Origin: Streptomyces sp. NRRL S-340
GTDB taxonomy: Bacteria > Actinomycetota > Actinomycetes > Streptomycetales > Streptomycetaceae
Assembly: GCF_000720185.1 (NCBI RefSeq)
Contig: NZ_JOIY01000036.1
Location: 97,818-161,817, forward strand
Length of the DNA: 64,000 nt
Reading direction: 5' to 3'
The position numbers were made by a program, and so were the translations under genes. Numbering within the stretch: position 1 is the stretch's first letter; every line of letters starts with the position of its first letter. Below are positions 41,996-50,689 of the stretch, one piece after another. The notes beneath the pieces were generated by a model. That model was given only the letters and a program-made list of their open reading frames with translations. It was not told the origin of the DNA and did not search any database.

Positions 41996-42796
41996 ATGAA
42001 TAAGCCACTGCGTCTCGCGGCGATCGCCGCCACCTGCGCCCTCGCCGGCGGTGCCCTCTACGGTGCCGGTGCCGCCACCGCCGGGCAGGCCACCGTCAAC
42101 TCCACCCATGAGCCGTACAACATCGGGCTGCTCACCAAGGACATCGACACCTACTACGGCACCGCGCTCGACGCCGACGGTGTCTACCAGGCGTCGGCGG
42201 ACAGCCCGTACGCGAAGGACCTGGCGCGGATCGACGCGGAGGCCCGGCGGCAGATCGACAAGGCGGCGCGGGCGGCGCAGCACGGGCACCGGGCGAAGAA
42301 GCCCGCCGTCGTGTTCGACATCGACGACACGCTGCTGCTCAGCCTGGACTACGAGAAGAAGAACAACTACGGCTACAACGGCACCACCTGGGCGGCGTAC
42401 GTCGACAAGGCCGACCGGCCGGAGGTCTTCGGCAGCCCCGCGCTCGTGCGCTACGCCGCGGAGAAGGGCGTCGCCGTCTTCTACAACTCCGGTCTGAGCG
42501 AGGCCCAGCGCTCCGCCGCCGTCGAGAACCTGAAGAAGGTCGGCGCCGACGTCGGTCTCGACGCCGGCCACATGTTCCTCAAGGACGCGGCCAACCCGCC
42601 CGCGTACCTGAGCGGCTGCGCCGCGCCGGGCGCCTGGAAGTGCACCACCGTGCAGTTCAAGTCCGGCACCCGCAAGCACATCGAGAGCCTCGGGTACGAC
42701 ATCGTCGCCAACTTCGGCGACCAGTACTCCGACCTCGAGGGCGGCTACGCCGACCGGACCTACAAGCTGCCCAACCCGACCTACTTCGTCGGCTAG
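41996..42796 (+). CDS. Secreted HAD-type acid phosphatase (class B-like)
   Basis: A 266-residue exported phosphatase. A signal peptide covers about residues 1-30. The nucleophile motif DIDDTLLLS is at about residues 107-115; later HAD motifs appear as YNSGLSE (motif II region), the lysine in QFKSGTRKHIE, and NFGDQYSDLEGG (acidic metal ligands). No ribosome-binding site precedes the ATG, in line with a leaderless transcript. Likely role: release of phosphate from organic phosphate outside the cell. It converges on PBP2 with a shared terminator. Confidence 0.92.
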   Translation: MNKPLRLAAIAATCALAGGALYGAGAATAGQATVNSTHEPYNIGLLTKDIDTYYGTALDADGVYQASADSPYAKDLARIDAEARRQIDKAARAAQHGHRAKKPAVVFDIDDTLLLSLDYEKKNNYGYNGTTWAAYVDKADRPEVFGSPALVRYAAEKGVAVFYNSGLSEAQRSAAVENLKKVGADVGLDAGHMFLKDAANPPAYLSGCAAPGAWKCTTVQFKSGTRKHIESLGYDIVANFGDQYSDLEGGYADRTYKLPNPTYFVG

Positions 42797-42804
42797 GACG
42801 GGCC

Positions 42805-42830
42805 ACGGGGGTGCCTCCGGGCGCCCCCGT
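42805..42830. terminator. Bidirectional terminator between phosphatase and PBP2
   Basis: Stem ACGGGGGTGC / GCGCCCCCGT (42805-42814 with 42821-42830, one G-T pair) with a 6-base loop, between two convergent genes. Confidence 0.75.
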
Positions 42831-42849
42831 ACGGGACTGGAGCGGAGTG

Positions 42850-44301
42850 TCAGTTCTCCAGCGCCGCCCGCATCACGGCGCGGGCCACCGGCGCGGCCAG
42901 GCCGTTGCCGCTGACCTCGGAGCGGGCCGCGTCCGACTGCTCGACGACCACCGCGACCGCGACCTGCTTGCCCGTGGTGTCCGACGTGCCGTACGAGGTG
43001 AACCAGGCGTACGGCACCTGGCTGTTGTTCTCGCCGTGCTGCGCGGTGCCCGTCTTGCCGCCCACCGTGACGCCGTCGATCCGCGCGTTGGTGCCGGTGC
43101 CCTGCTCGACCACCGTGCGCATCGCCGAGCGGAGCTGGGCGGCGGTGGCGGCGCTCACGACCCGCTTGCTCTCCGGGGCGTGGTCGTAGTTCTGCAGCAC
43201 GTCGCCGCCACCGTCCGTGGTGCGCGACACCATGTGCGGGGAGACGAGGGTGCCGCCGTGGGCTATGGCAGCCGACACCATGGCCATCTGGAGCGGGGTG
43301 GCAGTCACGTCGAACTGGCCGATGCCGCTCAGACCGGTCTGCGCCTTGTCCATCCCCGACGGGTACACGCTCGGGTAGGCCCGCACGGGCACGTCCTGCG
43401 AGGTGTCGTCGAAACCGAACCTGTCCGCCATCGCCCGCACCTTGTCCTGGCCGAGGTCGACGGCCATCTTCGCGAAGACGTTGTTGCAGGAGTACTGCAG
43501 GGCGGTGCGGATCGTGGCGTTCTCGCAGGGCGCGGAGGGGTTCTCGTTCGCCAGGTCGCGGGTGGTGCCCGGCAGCCGGTACGGGTCCGGGCTGTCGGTC
43601 CGCACGTCCACCGACCGGTACAGGCCGTCCTCCAGCGCCGCCGCCGCGACCACCAGCTTGAACGTCGAGCCCGGCGGCAGCGGCTGGCGCAGCGCCCGGT
43701 TCGTCATCGGCTTGTCGGGGTCCCCGGTCAGCTTCTTCCACGCGGCACCGTCACCGGTGCTCAGCACGCTCGGGTCGTACGACGGCGTGGAGACCACCGC
43801 GAGGATCCTCCCGGTGGCCGGGTCGATCGCCACGGCCGCGCCCTTCTTGTCGCCGAGCGCCTTGTAGGCGGCCTTCTGGACGTCCGGGTCGATCGTCGTG
43901 ATCACGTCCCCGGGCGTGGCCCGCTCGCCGGTGAGGGCGTCCAGCGGGTTCTTCAGCCTGCTGTCCGAGCCGTTCAGCAGGTCCTGGTAGACGCCCTCCA
44001 GCTGGGTCGCGCCGTAGACCTGCGAGCTGTAACCCGTGACCGCCGCGTACAGCTTGCCGTCCTCGTACGTCCGTTTGTACCGGAGGTCACCGCCCGTGGT
44101 CCGCGCGGATCCGGTGACCGCGCTGCCGCCCACGACGATGTTCCCCAGCGGCCCGCTGTACGTCTTGATCACCCCGCGCCGGTTGCCCTTGTCGTCCGCG
44201 AGGGCCGTGGCGTCGTAGAACTGCACCCAGGTCGCCCTGAGCAGCAGCGCGAACACGAGCAGCAGCGTGAAGACGGACACCCGCCTGATCGTCTTGTTCA
44301 T
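42850..44301 (-). CDS. Penicillin-binding protein 2 / FtsI-like transpeptidase
   Basis: Peptidoglycan D,D-transpeptidase of 483 residues, anchored by one N-terminal membrane segment (VSVFTLLLVFALLLRATW). The non-catalytic N-terminal region covers about 40-150. The transpeptidase domain carries SxxK as PGSTFK (about residue 215), SxN as YSCNN (about 275) and KTG as GKTGTAQH (about 415). It is shorter than essential PbpA/FtsW-linked enzymes, and no FtsW/RodA is adjacent, so it is probably one of several dispensable PBP2 copies of Streptomyces. Confidence 0.92.
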   Translation of the reverse strand: MNKTIRRVSVFTLLLVFALLLRATWVQFYDATALADDKGNRRGVIKTYSGPLGNIVVGGSAVTGSARTTGGDLRYKRTYEDGKLYAAVTGYSSQVYGATQLEGVYQDLLNGSDSRLKNPLDALTGERATPGDVITTIDPDVQKAAYKALGDKKGAAVAIDPATGRILAVVSTPSYDPSVLSTGDGAAWKKLTGDPDKPMTNRALRQPLPPGSTFKLVVAAAALEDGLYRSVDVRTDSPDPYRLPGTTRDLANENPSAPCENATIRTALQYSCNNVFAKMAVDLGQDKVRAMADRFGFDDTSQDVPVRAYPSVYPSGMDKAQTGLSGIGQFDVTATPLQMAMVSAAIAHGGTLVSPHMVSRTTDGGGDVLQNYDHAPESKRVVSAATAAQLRSAMRTVVEQGTGTNARIDGVTVGGKTGTAQHGENNSQVPYAWFTSYGTSDTTGKQVAVAVVVEQSDAARSEVSGNGLAAPVARAVMRAALEN

Positions 44302-44372
44302 CCGTTCATCCCAGTCATCGCGCCCAGGACGACGAACGGAACGGGGCGAATCGTTCCTGTTCCGCTGTTTTC

Positions 44373-45072
44373 TCATCGCATGTTCATGAATCCCGCCTCG
44401 TACGCGGCGATGACCGCCTGCGTGCGGTCCCGGGCACCGGTCTTGGACAGGACCGCCGCCACATGCGACTTCACGGTGGCCGGGCCGACCCCCATCCGCC
44501 GGGCGATCTCCGCGTTGGTCAGCCCCTCCGCCACCAGCCGCAGCACCTCGCCCTCCCGGCCGGTCAGCCGCGCCACCCAGGGCGCGGGCGCGCTCGGCGC
44601 GTGCTCCACGGCCAGCGCCCGCACCGCCGCGGGAAACAGCAGCGTGTCGCTGTGCGCTACCAGCCCGCACCGCCCGCACCAGCGTGTCGGCGTCGGCCCG
44701 TTTGAGCAGGAAGCCGGCGGCCCCGGCGCGCAGGGCGTCGTAGACGTAGGAGTCGTTCTCGAAGGTGGTGACGACGAGGACGCGGGGGCGCGGGCCGGCC
44801 GGCCGCCCTGCGGTCCCCACGGGCTCCGCGGCCTGTGAGGTCTCTGGGGGCCCTGCCGGTCCGGCTGCCTCGGCCAGGATCCGTTCGGTGGCCCGGATGC
44901 CGTCGGCACCGGGCATGCGGACGTCCATCAGCACCACGTCCGGCCGCGTCCGCCGCACGACGGACACCGCCTCCGCGCCGGTCGCCGCCTCGCCGACGAC
45001 CGTCAGGTCCGGCTCGGCGGCGAGGATGGCGCGCAGGGCGGTGCGGACCATGAGCTCGTCGTCGGCGACCAC
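44373..45072 (-). pseudogene. Frameshifted NarL/LuxR-type response regulator
   Basis: The receiver domain is read from GTG 45072 (VADDELMVRTAL, phosphoacceptor in VVLMDVRMPG, conserved Thr in VVTTFEND and Lys in GFLLKRADADTLVRAVR). Near 44655-44665 the frame must change, because the continuation SDTLLFPAAVRALAVEH and the LuxR helix-turn-helix (LTGREGEVLRLVAEGLTNAE, then TVKSHVAAVLSKTGA) lie in another frame up to the stop at 44373. One extra base in the CCC run near 44664 explains it. No histidine kinase is nearby. Either a pseudogene or a sequencing error. Confidence 0.8.
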
Positions 45073-45202
45073 GATCCGCAGGGGCGGCGCGGCGGCCGGC
45101 CCTCCTCCCGGCCCGGGCTGACCGGAATTGAGCCGACCTGAGTCGACCGGCCCGGCGTGATCCGATCCGGCCTGACCCGATCCGGCCCGACCCGACTTGC
45201 CC

Positions 45203-45234
45203 CGTCGGGCGAAGCGCCCGTCGGGCGAAGCGCC
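45203..45234. repeat. 16-bp tandem duplication
   Basis: CGTCGGGCGAAGCGCC occurs twice head to tail, with further degenerate GGCGAAGCG copies to about 45258. It fills the gap between the broken response regulator and the GNAT gene. Confidence 0.7.
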
Positions 45235-45271
45235 CGGCCCAGGCGAAGCGACCGGTCGGGCGAGGGTCCGG

Positions 45272-45742
45272 TCAGCCCTGCAGGGTCAGGACCACCTCGT
45301 CGATCTCCTCCCCGCGGGCCGGCGCGTACCCGCGGGCCGTCGCGGTCTGCCGGAAACCGCACTTCGCCAGGACCCGGCGCGAACCCGTGTTGTCCGCCGC
45401 CGCCCGTGCGTACAGCGGCCGTTCGGGGACCTCGGCCAGCAGGGCCCGCAGGGCCGCCGTGGCGATGCCCTGACCCCAGTAGGCGCGGTCCACCCAGTAC
45501 GTGACCTCGCGCTCGCCCGGCTCGCCGTACACCGCTGCGCTGCCGACGACGTCCCCGTCGGCCAGGATCGTGCGCAGCACGTCCCCGCCGGCGCGCACTT
45601 TCGCCCAGTGGGCGTCGAAGGCGTCGCGGTCGGCGGGGTCCTTCGGTGTGAAGGCGGCCATCCGCAGCGACTCCGGGTCGTTCATCTGGCGGAAGAACAC
45701 CGGCAGGTCGCTGTCGTGGACCTCGCGGAGTACGACGTGCAT
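45272..45742 (-). CDS. GNAT family N-acetyltransferase
   Basis: A 156-residue acetyltransferase of the RimJ/RimL-like class. Acetyl-CoA is bound by the loop in WGQGIATAALRALL (Q/RxxGxG/A pattern, about residues 91-104). The C-terminal signature NTGSRRVLAKCGF is also typical. Its GNAT fold is complete. The gene lies three bases after the IclR gene on the same strand and may be co-transcribed. Substrate unknown. Confidence 0.88.
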   Translation of the reverse strand: MHVVLREVHDSDLPVFFRQMNDPESLRMAAFTPKDPADRDAFDAHWAKVRAGGDVLRTILADGDVVGSAAVYGEPGEREVTYWVDRAYWGQGIATAALRALLAEVPERPLYARAAADNTGSRRVLAKCGFRQTATARGYAPARGEEIDEVVLTLQG

Positions 45743-45745
45743 GGG

Positions 45746-46519
45746 TCAGAGCCTCCGGGTGGCGAGCGTCAGACGGTCACGGGCGTCGAAGAGCGCATCC
45801 TTCACCGTCTGTTCGTGTGCGGGCGTCAGGCGCGCCACCGGGATCGAGCAGCTGATCGCGTCCCGCGCCGGCGTCCGGTACGGGATCGCCACGCCGAAGC
45901 AGCGCAGGCCCAGCGTGTTCTCCTCGCGGTCCACGGCGAAGCCCTGTTCGCGGATCTGGTGCAGTTCCTCGATGAGTTTCTCGCGGTCGGTGATGGTGTG
46001 CTCGGTCAGCGCGGGCAGCGTCTCGGGGAGCATCTTGCGTACCTGCTCGTCCGTGTACGTGCTCAGCAGCGCCTTGCCGAGCGAGGTGGAGTGGGCGGGC
46101 AGCCGGCGTCCGACGCGGGTGAACGGACGCAGGTAGTGCTGCGACTGGCGGGTGGCGAGGTAGACGACGTTGGTGCCGTCCAGCCGGGCGAGGTGGATCG
46201 TCTCGGTGGTGTCGTCGGAGAGCCGGTCCAGCGTGGGCCGGGCCGCCGCGACCACCTCGTCGCCGTCGATGTAGGAGGTGCCCACGAGCAGCGCGCGCAC
46301 GCCGATGCCGTACCGCGTGCCGGTCGCGTCGGTCTCCACCCAGCCCAGTTCGACGAGGGTGCGCAGCAGCATGTACAGGCTGGACTTGGGGTAGCCGACG
46401 GCCTCCTGGACCGCGGCCAGGGAGTGCATGCCGGGCCGGCCGGCGAAGTACTCGAGCAGTTCCACGGTCCGCACGGCGGACTTGACCTGTGCCCCGCCGC
46501 CTGTCTCGCCTGCCGACAT
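45746..46519 (-). CDS. IclR family transcriptional regulator
   Basis: A 257-residue regulator. Winged helix about residues 12-75 (VKSAVRTVELLEYFAG, then YPKSSLYMLLRTLVELGWV). The C-terminal effector domain has the IclR pattern RVGRRLPAHSTSLGKALLS and REENTLGLRCFGVAIPY. The start at 46519 gives the usual length; a longer frame to 46564 lacks a better ribosome-binding site. It diverges from the aldehyde dehydrogenase gene, and the operator GTTCAGTATATCGAAC lies between them, so it probably controls that gene in response to a sugar acid or keto acid. Confidence 0.92.
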   Translation of the reverse strand: MSAGETGGGAQVKSAVRTVELLEYFAGRPGMHSLAAVQEAVGYPKSSLYMLLRTLVELGWVETDATGTRYGIGVRALLVGTSYIDGDEVVAAARPTLDRLSDDTTETIHLARLDGTNVVYLATRQSQHYLRPFTRVGRRLPAHSTSLGKALLSTYTDEQVRKMLPETLPALTEHTITDREKLIEELHQIREQGFAVDREENTLGLRCFGVAIPYRTPARDAISCSIPVARLTPAHEQTVKDALFDARDRLTLATRRL

Positions 46520-46581
46520 CGCCCTTGACCCCTTCGTTCGACGAGAAATAGTCTCCTGGTGCATTCATCATCAGAGACAGC

Positions 46582-46597
46582 GTTCAGTATATCGAAC
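46582..46597. promoter_or_regulatory. IclR-type operator
   Basis: GTTCAGTATATCGAAC is an imperfect palindrome with an A/T centre, in the most AT-rich part of this intergenic region. It lies 62 bases before the IclR start and 119 before the dehydrogenase start, suitable for controlling both. Confidence 0.55.
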
Positions 46598-46715
46598 ACC
46601 TCTGGTGGATGACCCGAGGATGACCCACGTGGTGAGGACCGGGCCTACGTGGTGGCGAGCACGGCAGACCCGGCAAGTACAGCAAGAGCGGCAGGACGTT
46701 GTGGAGGGACCCGCG

Positions 46716-48245
46716 GTGGCAGCAGCACCAGTCTGGAGTGTCGATCCCCGTACCGGGAAGCAGCGCGAACAGGTTGCGGTGGAGGCCACGGCCCAGGACG
46801 TGGACGCCGCCGTCCGCGCCGCGCACGACGCGCGCGGTGCGCTCGCGGACCGCGCCGTGCGGGCCGCCTTCCTGCGCACGGCCGCCGACCGCCTGGAGGC
46901 GGCCCGGGACGGGCTCGTGGAGACCGCCGACGCGGAGTCCGCGCTCGGCCCGGCCCGGCTCACCGGGGAACTGGCCCGCACCTGCTACCAGCTGCGGGCC
47001 TTCGCGGACATCGTCGAGGAGGGCGCCTTCCTGGACGTCGTCATCGACCACCCCGACGACACGGCCACCCCGCCGATCCCCGACCTGCGCCGCTACAAGG
47101 TGCCCCTGGGGGTCGTCGCGGTGTACTCCGCCTCCAACTTCCCCTTCGCCTTCTCCGTCGCCGGCGGTGACACCGCCAGCGCGTTCGGCGCCGGCTGCCC
47201 GGTGGTCGTCAAGGCCCACCCCGACCACCCGGCCCTGTCCGAGCAGGTCGCCGAGGTGCTGCGCGGCGCCGCCGCCGAGCACGGCATCCCCGCGGGTGTG
47301 CTGGGCCTCGTGCACGGCTTCCGGGCCGGTGTCGAACTGATCGGCCACCCGCTGGTCGCCGCCGCGGGCTTCACCGGTTCCGTACGCGGCGGCCGGGCCC
47401 TGTTCGACGCGGCGGCGGCCCGCCCGGTGCCGATCCCCTTCCACGGCGAACTGGGCTCCCTCAACCCCGTCCTCGTCACCGAGGCGGCGGCCGCGGAGCG
47501 GGCGGAGGCCATCGGAGCCGGTCTGGCCGGGTCGATGACCCTGGGCGTCGGGCAGTTCTGCGTCAAGCCCGGCCTGGTGCTCGCCCCGGCGGGGGAGGCC
47601 GGCGACCGTCTGGTGAAGTCCCTGACGGACGCCGTCGGCAGCACCGGCGACGGTGTCCTGCTCGACCACCGCATGCGCGACAACTTCCTCGCCGGCGTGG
47701 CCGAGCGCGCCGCGCTCCCCGAGGTGGAGTCCCCCCTCGCCCCCGGAGCGGGCGACGAGCACACGGTGAGCGCCGGCTTCCTGACCGTCCCGGCCGGGAG
47801 GCTGACCGGCGAGGGCGCCCACGACCTGCTCCTGGAGGAGTGCTTCGGGCCGGTCACCGTGGTGGCCCGCTACACCGGCGAGAGCGAGGCCACGGCCGTC
47901 CTGTCCCGGCTCCCCGGCAACCTCACCGCCACGGTCCACCTCTCCAGCGAGGAGGCGGCCGGTGAGGGACGCGGTCCGGAACTCCTCGCCGAACTGACCC
48001 CGCTCGCCGGCCGCGTCCTCGTCAACGGCTGGCCGACCGGTGTCGCCGTGGCCCCCGCCCAGCACCACGGCGGCCCCTACCCGGCGACGACCTCCACGTC
48101 CACCTCCGTGGGCGGCACCGCCATCGAGCGGTGGATGCGGCCGGTGGCCTACCAGAACGCCCCCGAGGCCCTGCTGCCGCCGGAACTGCGCGACGACAAT
48201 CCGCTGGGCCTGCCGCGCCGTTACGACGGCCGCCTGGAACGCTGA
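46716..48245 (+). CDS. Aldehyde dehydrogenase, ketoglutarate-semialdehyde type
   Basis: NADP-dependent dehydrogenase of 509 residues. The catalytic Cys is in GVGQFCVKPGLV, the general base Glu in FHGELGSLNPV, and the cofactor-binding region in AVYSASNFPFAFSVAGGDT. This long subgroup includes 2-oxoglutarate semialdehyde dehydrogenases, the last step after KdgD and after 2-keto-3-deoxypentonate dehydratases, both in this window. The GTG start at 46716 has GGAGGG eight bases upstream; a GTG at 46701 is possible. Probably regulated by the divergent IclR. Confidence 0.88.
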   Translation: MAAAPVWSVDPRTGKQREQVAVEATAQDVDAAVRAAHDARGALADRAVRAAFLRTAADRLEAARDGLVETADAESALGPARLTGELARTCYQLRAFADIVEEGAFLDVVIDHPDDTATPPIPDLRRYKVPLGVVAVYSASNFPFAFSVAGGDTASAFGAGCPVVVKAHPDHPALSEQVAEVLRGAAAEHGIPAGVLGLVHGFRAGVELIGHPLVAAAGFTGSVRGGRALFDAAAARPVPIPFHGELGSLNPVLVTEAAAAERAEAIGAGLAGSMTLGVGQFCVKPGLVLAPAGEAGDRLVKSLTDAVGSTGDGVLLDHRMRDNFLAGVAERAALPEVESPLAPGAGDEHTVSAGFLTVPAGRLTGEGAHDLLLEECFGPVTVVARYTGESEATAVLSRLPGNLTATVHLSSEEAAGEGRGPELLAELTPLAGRVLVNGWPTGVAVAPAQHHGGPYPATTSTSTSVGGTAIERWMRPVAYQNAPEALLPPELRDDNPLGLPRRYDGRLER

Positions 48246-48256
48246 CCGCGGGGCCG

Positions 48257-48305
48257 CCGGGGACGGCACGGCTCGGGCGGACCGCCTGGGCGGTGCCGTC
48301 CCCGG
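48257..48305 (+). terminator. Terminator-like hairpin after aldehyde dehydrogenase
   Basis: Perfect 13-bp stem CCGGGGACGGCAC / GTGCCGTCCCCGG (48257-48269 with 48293-48305) with a 23-base loop, 11 bases after the stop. The loop is long, so strength is uncertain. Confidence 0.55.
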
Positions 48306-48416
48306 CCGCCCCAGCGCCCCCCTGGGGGGCGGACCGGCGGACCGGCGGGGCGGCACGGGGACGGCTCCGAACGGGCCGCCGATGGGCGGGCCGCACGGCA
48401 CTGGGAGACTGCGCCG

Positions 48417-49037
48417 ATGGACGCCGAACTTCTCGACCTGCCCGCCCTCCCCTTCCCCCTGAGTCCCCGCGGGCCCGACGGCCGGTGGTCCGTCGCGGAC
48501 GGGGCCCTCACCGGCCGGGCCGGCCCCCGCCAGGACCGCTTCGTGCCGCCCGCCGGTGACGCCCTGGACCCCGCCTCGGACGCGCCCCGCCTGCTCGGCG
48601 CGCCGCCCGAGGGGGACTTCCAGCTGATCGCCCGCGTCACGGTCGGCTTCCGCGCCGCCTTCGACGCCGGCGTGCTCTACGTGCACGTCGGCGAACGGGC
48701 CTGGGCCAAGCTCTGCCTGGAGAACTCCCCGGACGTGCCCACCATCTGCACGGTGGTCACCCGCGGGCACTCCGACGACGCCAACTCCTTCACCGTGGAC
48801 GGCGACTCGGTGTGGCTGCGGGTGAGCCGCACCGGCCGGGCGTTCGCCTTCCACGCCTCCCGCGACGGCGCGCACTGGACCTTCGTCCGCGTCTTCACCC
48901 TGGACGGCGCCGAGGCGGCCGGCGGCACCCTGGTCGGCTTCATGGCGCAGTCGCCGGTGGGGGAGGGGTGCACGGTGACCTGGGACCGCGTCGAGTTCCG
49001 GCCGCGGGGCCTCACGGACCTGCGGGACGGGAGCTAG
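48417..49037 (+). CDS. DUF1349 family protein
   Basis: A 206-residue concanavalin-like beta-sandwich protein. The family core is visible in FDAGVLYVHVGERAWAKLCLE, split around residues 83-103, and WLRVSRTGRAFAFHASRDG at about 136-154. No signal peptide, so it is cytoplasmic. The same type of domain forms the C-terminal half of the GH43 protein at 35381. DUF1349 proteins often bind or process sugars, but this one has no assigned activity. Confidence 0.85.
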   Translation: MDAELLDLPALPFPLSPRGPDGRWSVADGALTGRAGPRQDRFVPPAGDALDPASDAPRLLGAPPEGDFQLIARVTVGFRAAFDAGVLYVHVGERAWAKLCLENSPDVPTICTVVTRGHSDDANSFTVDGDSVWLRVSRTGRAFAFHASRDGAHWTFVRVFTLDGAEAAGGTLVGFMAQSPVGEGCTVTWDRVEFRPRGLTDLRDGS

Positions 49038-49160
49038 AGCGGGACGGGAGCCAGAACCGTCGGGGGCCGGACCGGAGCCGCCCGCCCGGCACCGGTCCCG
49101 CCCGGCACCGGTCCCGGCCACGCCGGAACCGCTCCGGCCGCCGGTGCCGTCCTCCCCCTC

Positions 49161-49799
49161 ATGATCGAAGAGCACGGGACCGAGGAGCACGGGACCGGGG
49201 AAAGCCCGGCCGGGGGACATGTGAACGGGGAACACGCGAACGGGGAACGCGGGAGCGGCGGACACGGGACCGGTGAACACGTGAACGGTGGGCACGTGAG
49301 CGGCGGGCCCGCGGACGGCGCCCTGGTGATCCGCGCCGCCCTGCCCGCCGAGACCGGGGTCATCGCCGATCTCCACCTCCGGGCCCGTTCGACGTACTAC
49401 CCGGACGGTGTCCCGCAGGCGGACTTCGACTGGCGCGAGGCCTGGCGCGCTTCCATCGAACGCCCCGACGCGCGGGTGCTGTGCGCCGTCGAGGGGGACC
49501 GGATCGTCGGCGTCGCCTCCTTCCGCACCCCGGACGGCGCGGACCCGGACACCGTCAAGCTCTTCCAGTTCCACGTCGACCCCGGCCGCTGGCGCTCCGG
49601 CATCGGCACGGCCCTGCACCGGGCCTGCGTGGAACGGTGGCGGGCGGAGGGCAGGCGCACGGCGGTCCTCGACGTCCACACGGACAACGCCCGCGCCCGG
49701 GCCTTCTACGCCCGCCAGGGCTGGTTCCCCGACCCCGGGAACCCGCCCGCCCCGGGGGACCACCACCTGGACCTGCGGTTCACCGTGACCGGGGAATGA
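49161..49799 (+). CDS. GNAT family N-acetyltransferase with repetitive N-terminus
   Basis: A 212-residue protein. Residues 1-50 are a low-complexity Gly/His/Glu/Asn stretch made of repeats such as EHGTEEHGTGE and HVNGEHANGE, encoded by repeated CACGGGACCG and GTGAACGG words. The true GNAT domain starts at about residue 55 (LVIRAALPAETGVIADLH). The acetyl-CoA site is RSGIGTALHRACV and the C-terminal motif is DNARARAFYARQGWF. Translation may really begin at a GTG inside the repeats; no start has a clear ribosome-binding site. Substrate unknown. Confidence 0.8.
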   Translation: MIEEHGTEEHGTGESPAGGHVNGEHANGERGSGGHGTGEHVNGGHVSGGPADGALVIRAALPAETGVIADLHLRARSTYYPDGVPQADFDWREAWRASIERPDARVLCAVEGDRIVGVASFRTPDGADPDTVKLFQFHVDPGRWRSGIGTALHRACVERWRAEGRRTAVLDVHTDNARARAFYARQGWFPDPGNPPAPGDHHLDLRFTVTGE

Positions 49800-49876
49800 A
49801 CGCGGCTGCTTGAACGTTCACGCACCGGCGACGAGACCCCCTCCGCCCCCGTACGACCTGGAGAAGAGCCGAGAGC

Positions 49877-50599
49877 ATGCGCGTCGAGATCTGGACGGAC
49901 ATCGCCTGTCCCTGGTGCTATGTCGGAAAAGCCCGTTTCGACAAGGCGCTGGCCGCCTTCCCGCACCGCGACCAGGTCGAGGTGGTGCACCGGTCCTTCG
50001 AGCTGGACCCGCACCGGGCCAAGGGCGACGTCACGCCCGTGCTCACCATGCTCACCCGGAAGTACGGCATGAGCCAGGCGCAGGCGCAGGCCGGTGAGGA
50101 CAACCTCGGCGCCCAGGCCGCAGCCGAGGGGCTGGAGTACCGCACCCGGGACCGCGACCACGGCAACACCTTCGACATGCACCGCCTGCTGCACCTGGCC
50201 AAAGAGCACGGCAGGCAGGAGGAGCTGCTGGACGCGCTGTACCGGGCGAACTTCGCCGAGGAACGGTCCGTGTTCTCCGAGGGCGACGACCGGCTCGTCG
50301 AGCTGGCCGTGGCCGCCGGGCTCGACGCGGCCGCCGTCCGCGCGGTGCTCGCCGACCCGGCCGCCTACGCCGACGAGGTCCGCGCCGACGAGCAGGAGGC
50401 CGCACAGCTCGGCGCCACCGGGGTGCCCTTCTTCGTCCTCGACCGCGCCTACGGCGTCTCCGGCGCCCAGCCCGCCGAGGTGTTCGCCCAGGCCCTCACC
50501 CGGGCGTGGGGCGACCGCGCGCCGCTGACCCTGCTCCAGGACGCGAACGGCGGCGCCGAGGCCTGCGGGCCGGACGGCTGCGCGGTCCCGCGGGACTGA
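49877..50599 (+). CDS. DsbA family oxidoreductase, FrnE type
   Basis: A 240-residue thioredoxin-fold protein, cytoplasmic. Redox motif CPWC at Cys11-Cys14, directly after strand VEIWTDIA. The helical insert covers about 60-165, and the cis-Pro loop is in GATGVPFFVLDRAYGVSGAQ. FrnE-type proteins are linked to oxidative stress and to polyketide gene clusters; here no such cluster is adjacent. Two further cysteines near the C-terminus (EACGPDGC) could form a second redox pair. Confidence 0.92.
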   Translation: MRVEIWTDIACPWCYVGKARFDKALAAFPHRDQVEVVHRSFELDPHRAKGDVTPVLTMLTRKYGMSQAQAQAGEDNLGAQAAAEGLEYRTRDRDHGNTFDMHRLLHLAKEHGRQEELLDALYRANFAEERSVFSEGDDRLVELAVAAGLDAAAVRAVLADPAAYADEVRADEQEAAQLGATGVPFFVLDRAYGVSGAQPAEVFAQALTRAWGDRAPLTLLQDANGGAEACGPDGCAVPRD

Positions 50600-50689
50600 G
50601 CGCGGGCCGACCCTCGGCGTGTGCGGCCATCCGCCGAGGTCGGGGCCCGTGCATAAGTGTTCCTTGGGGGAACCGGGCAGGAATTCGCG

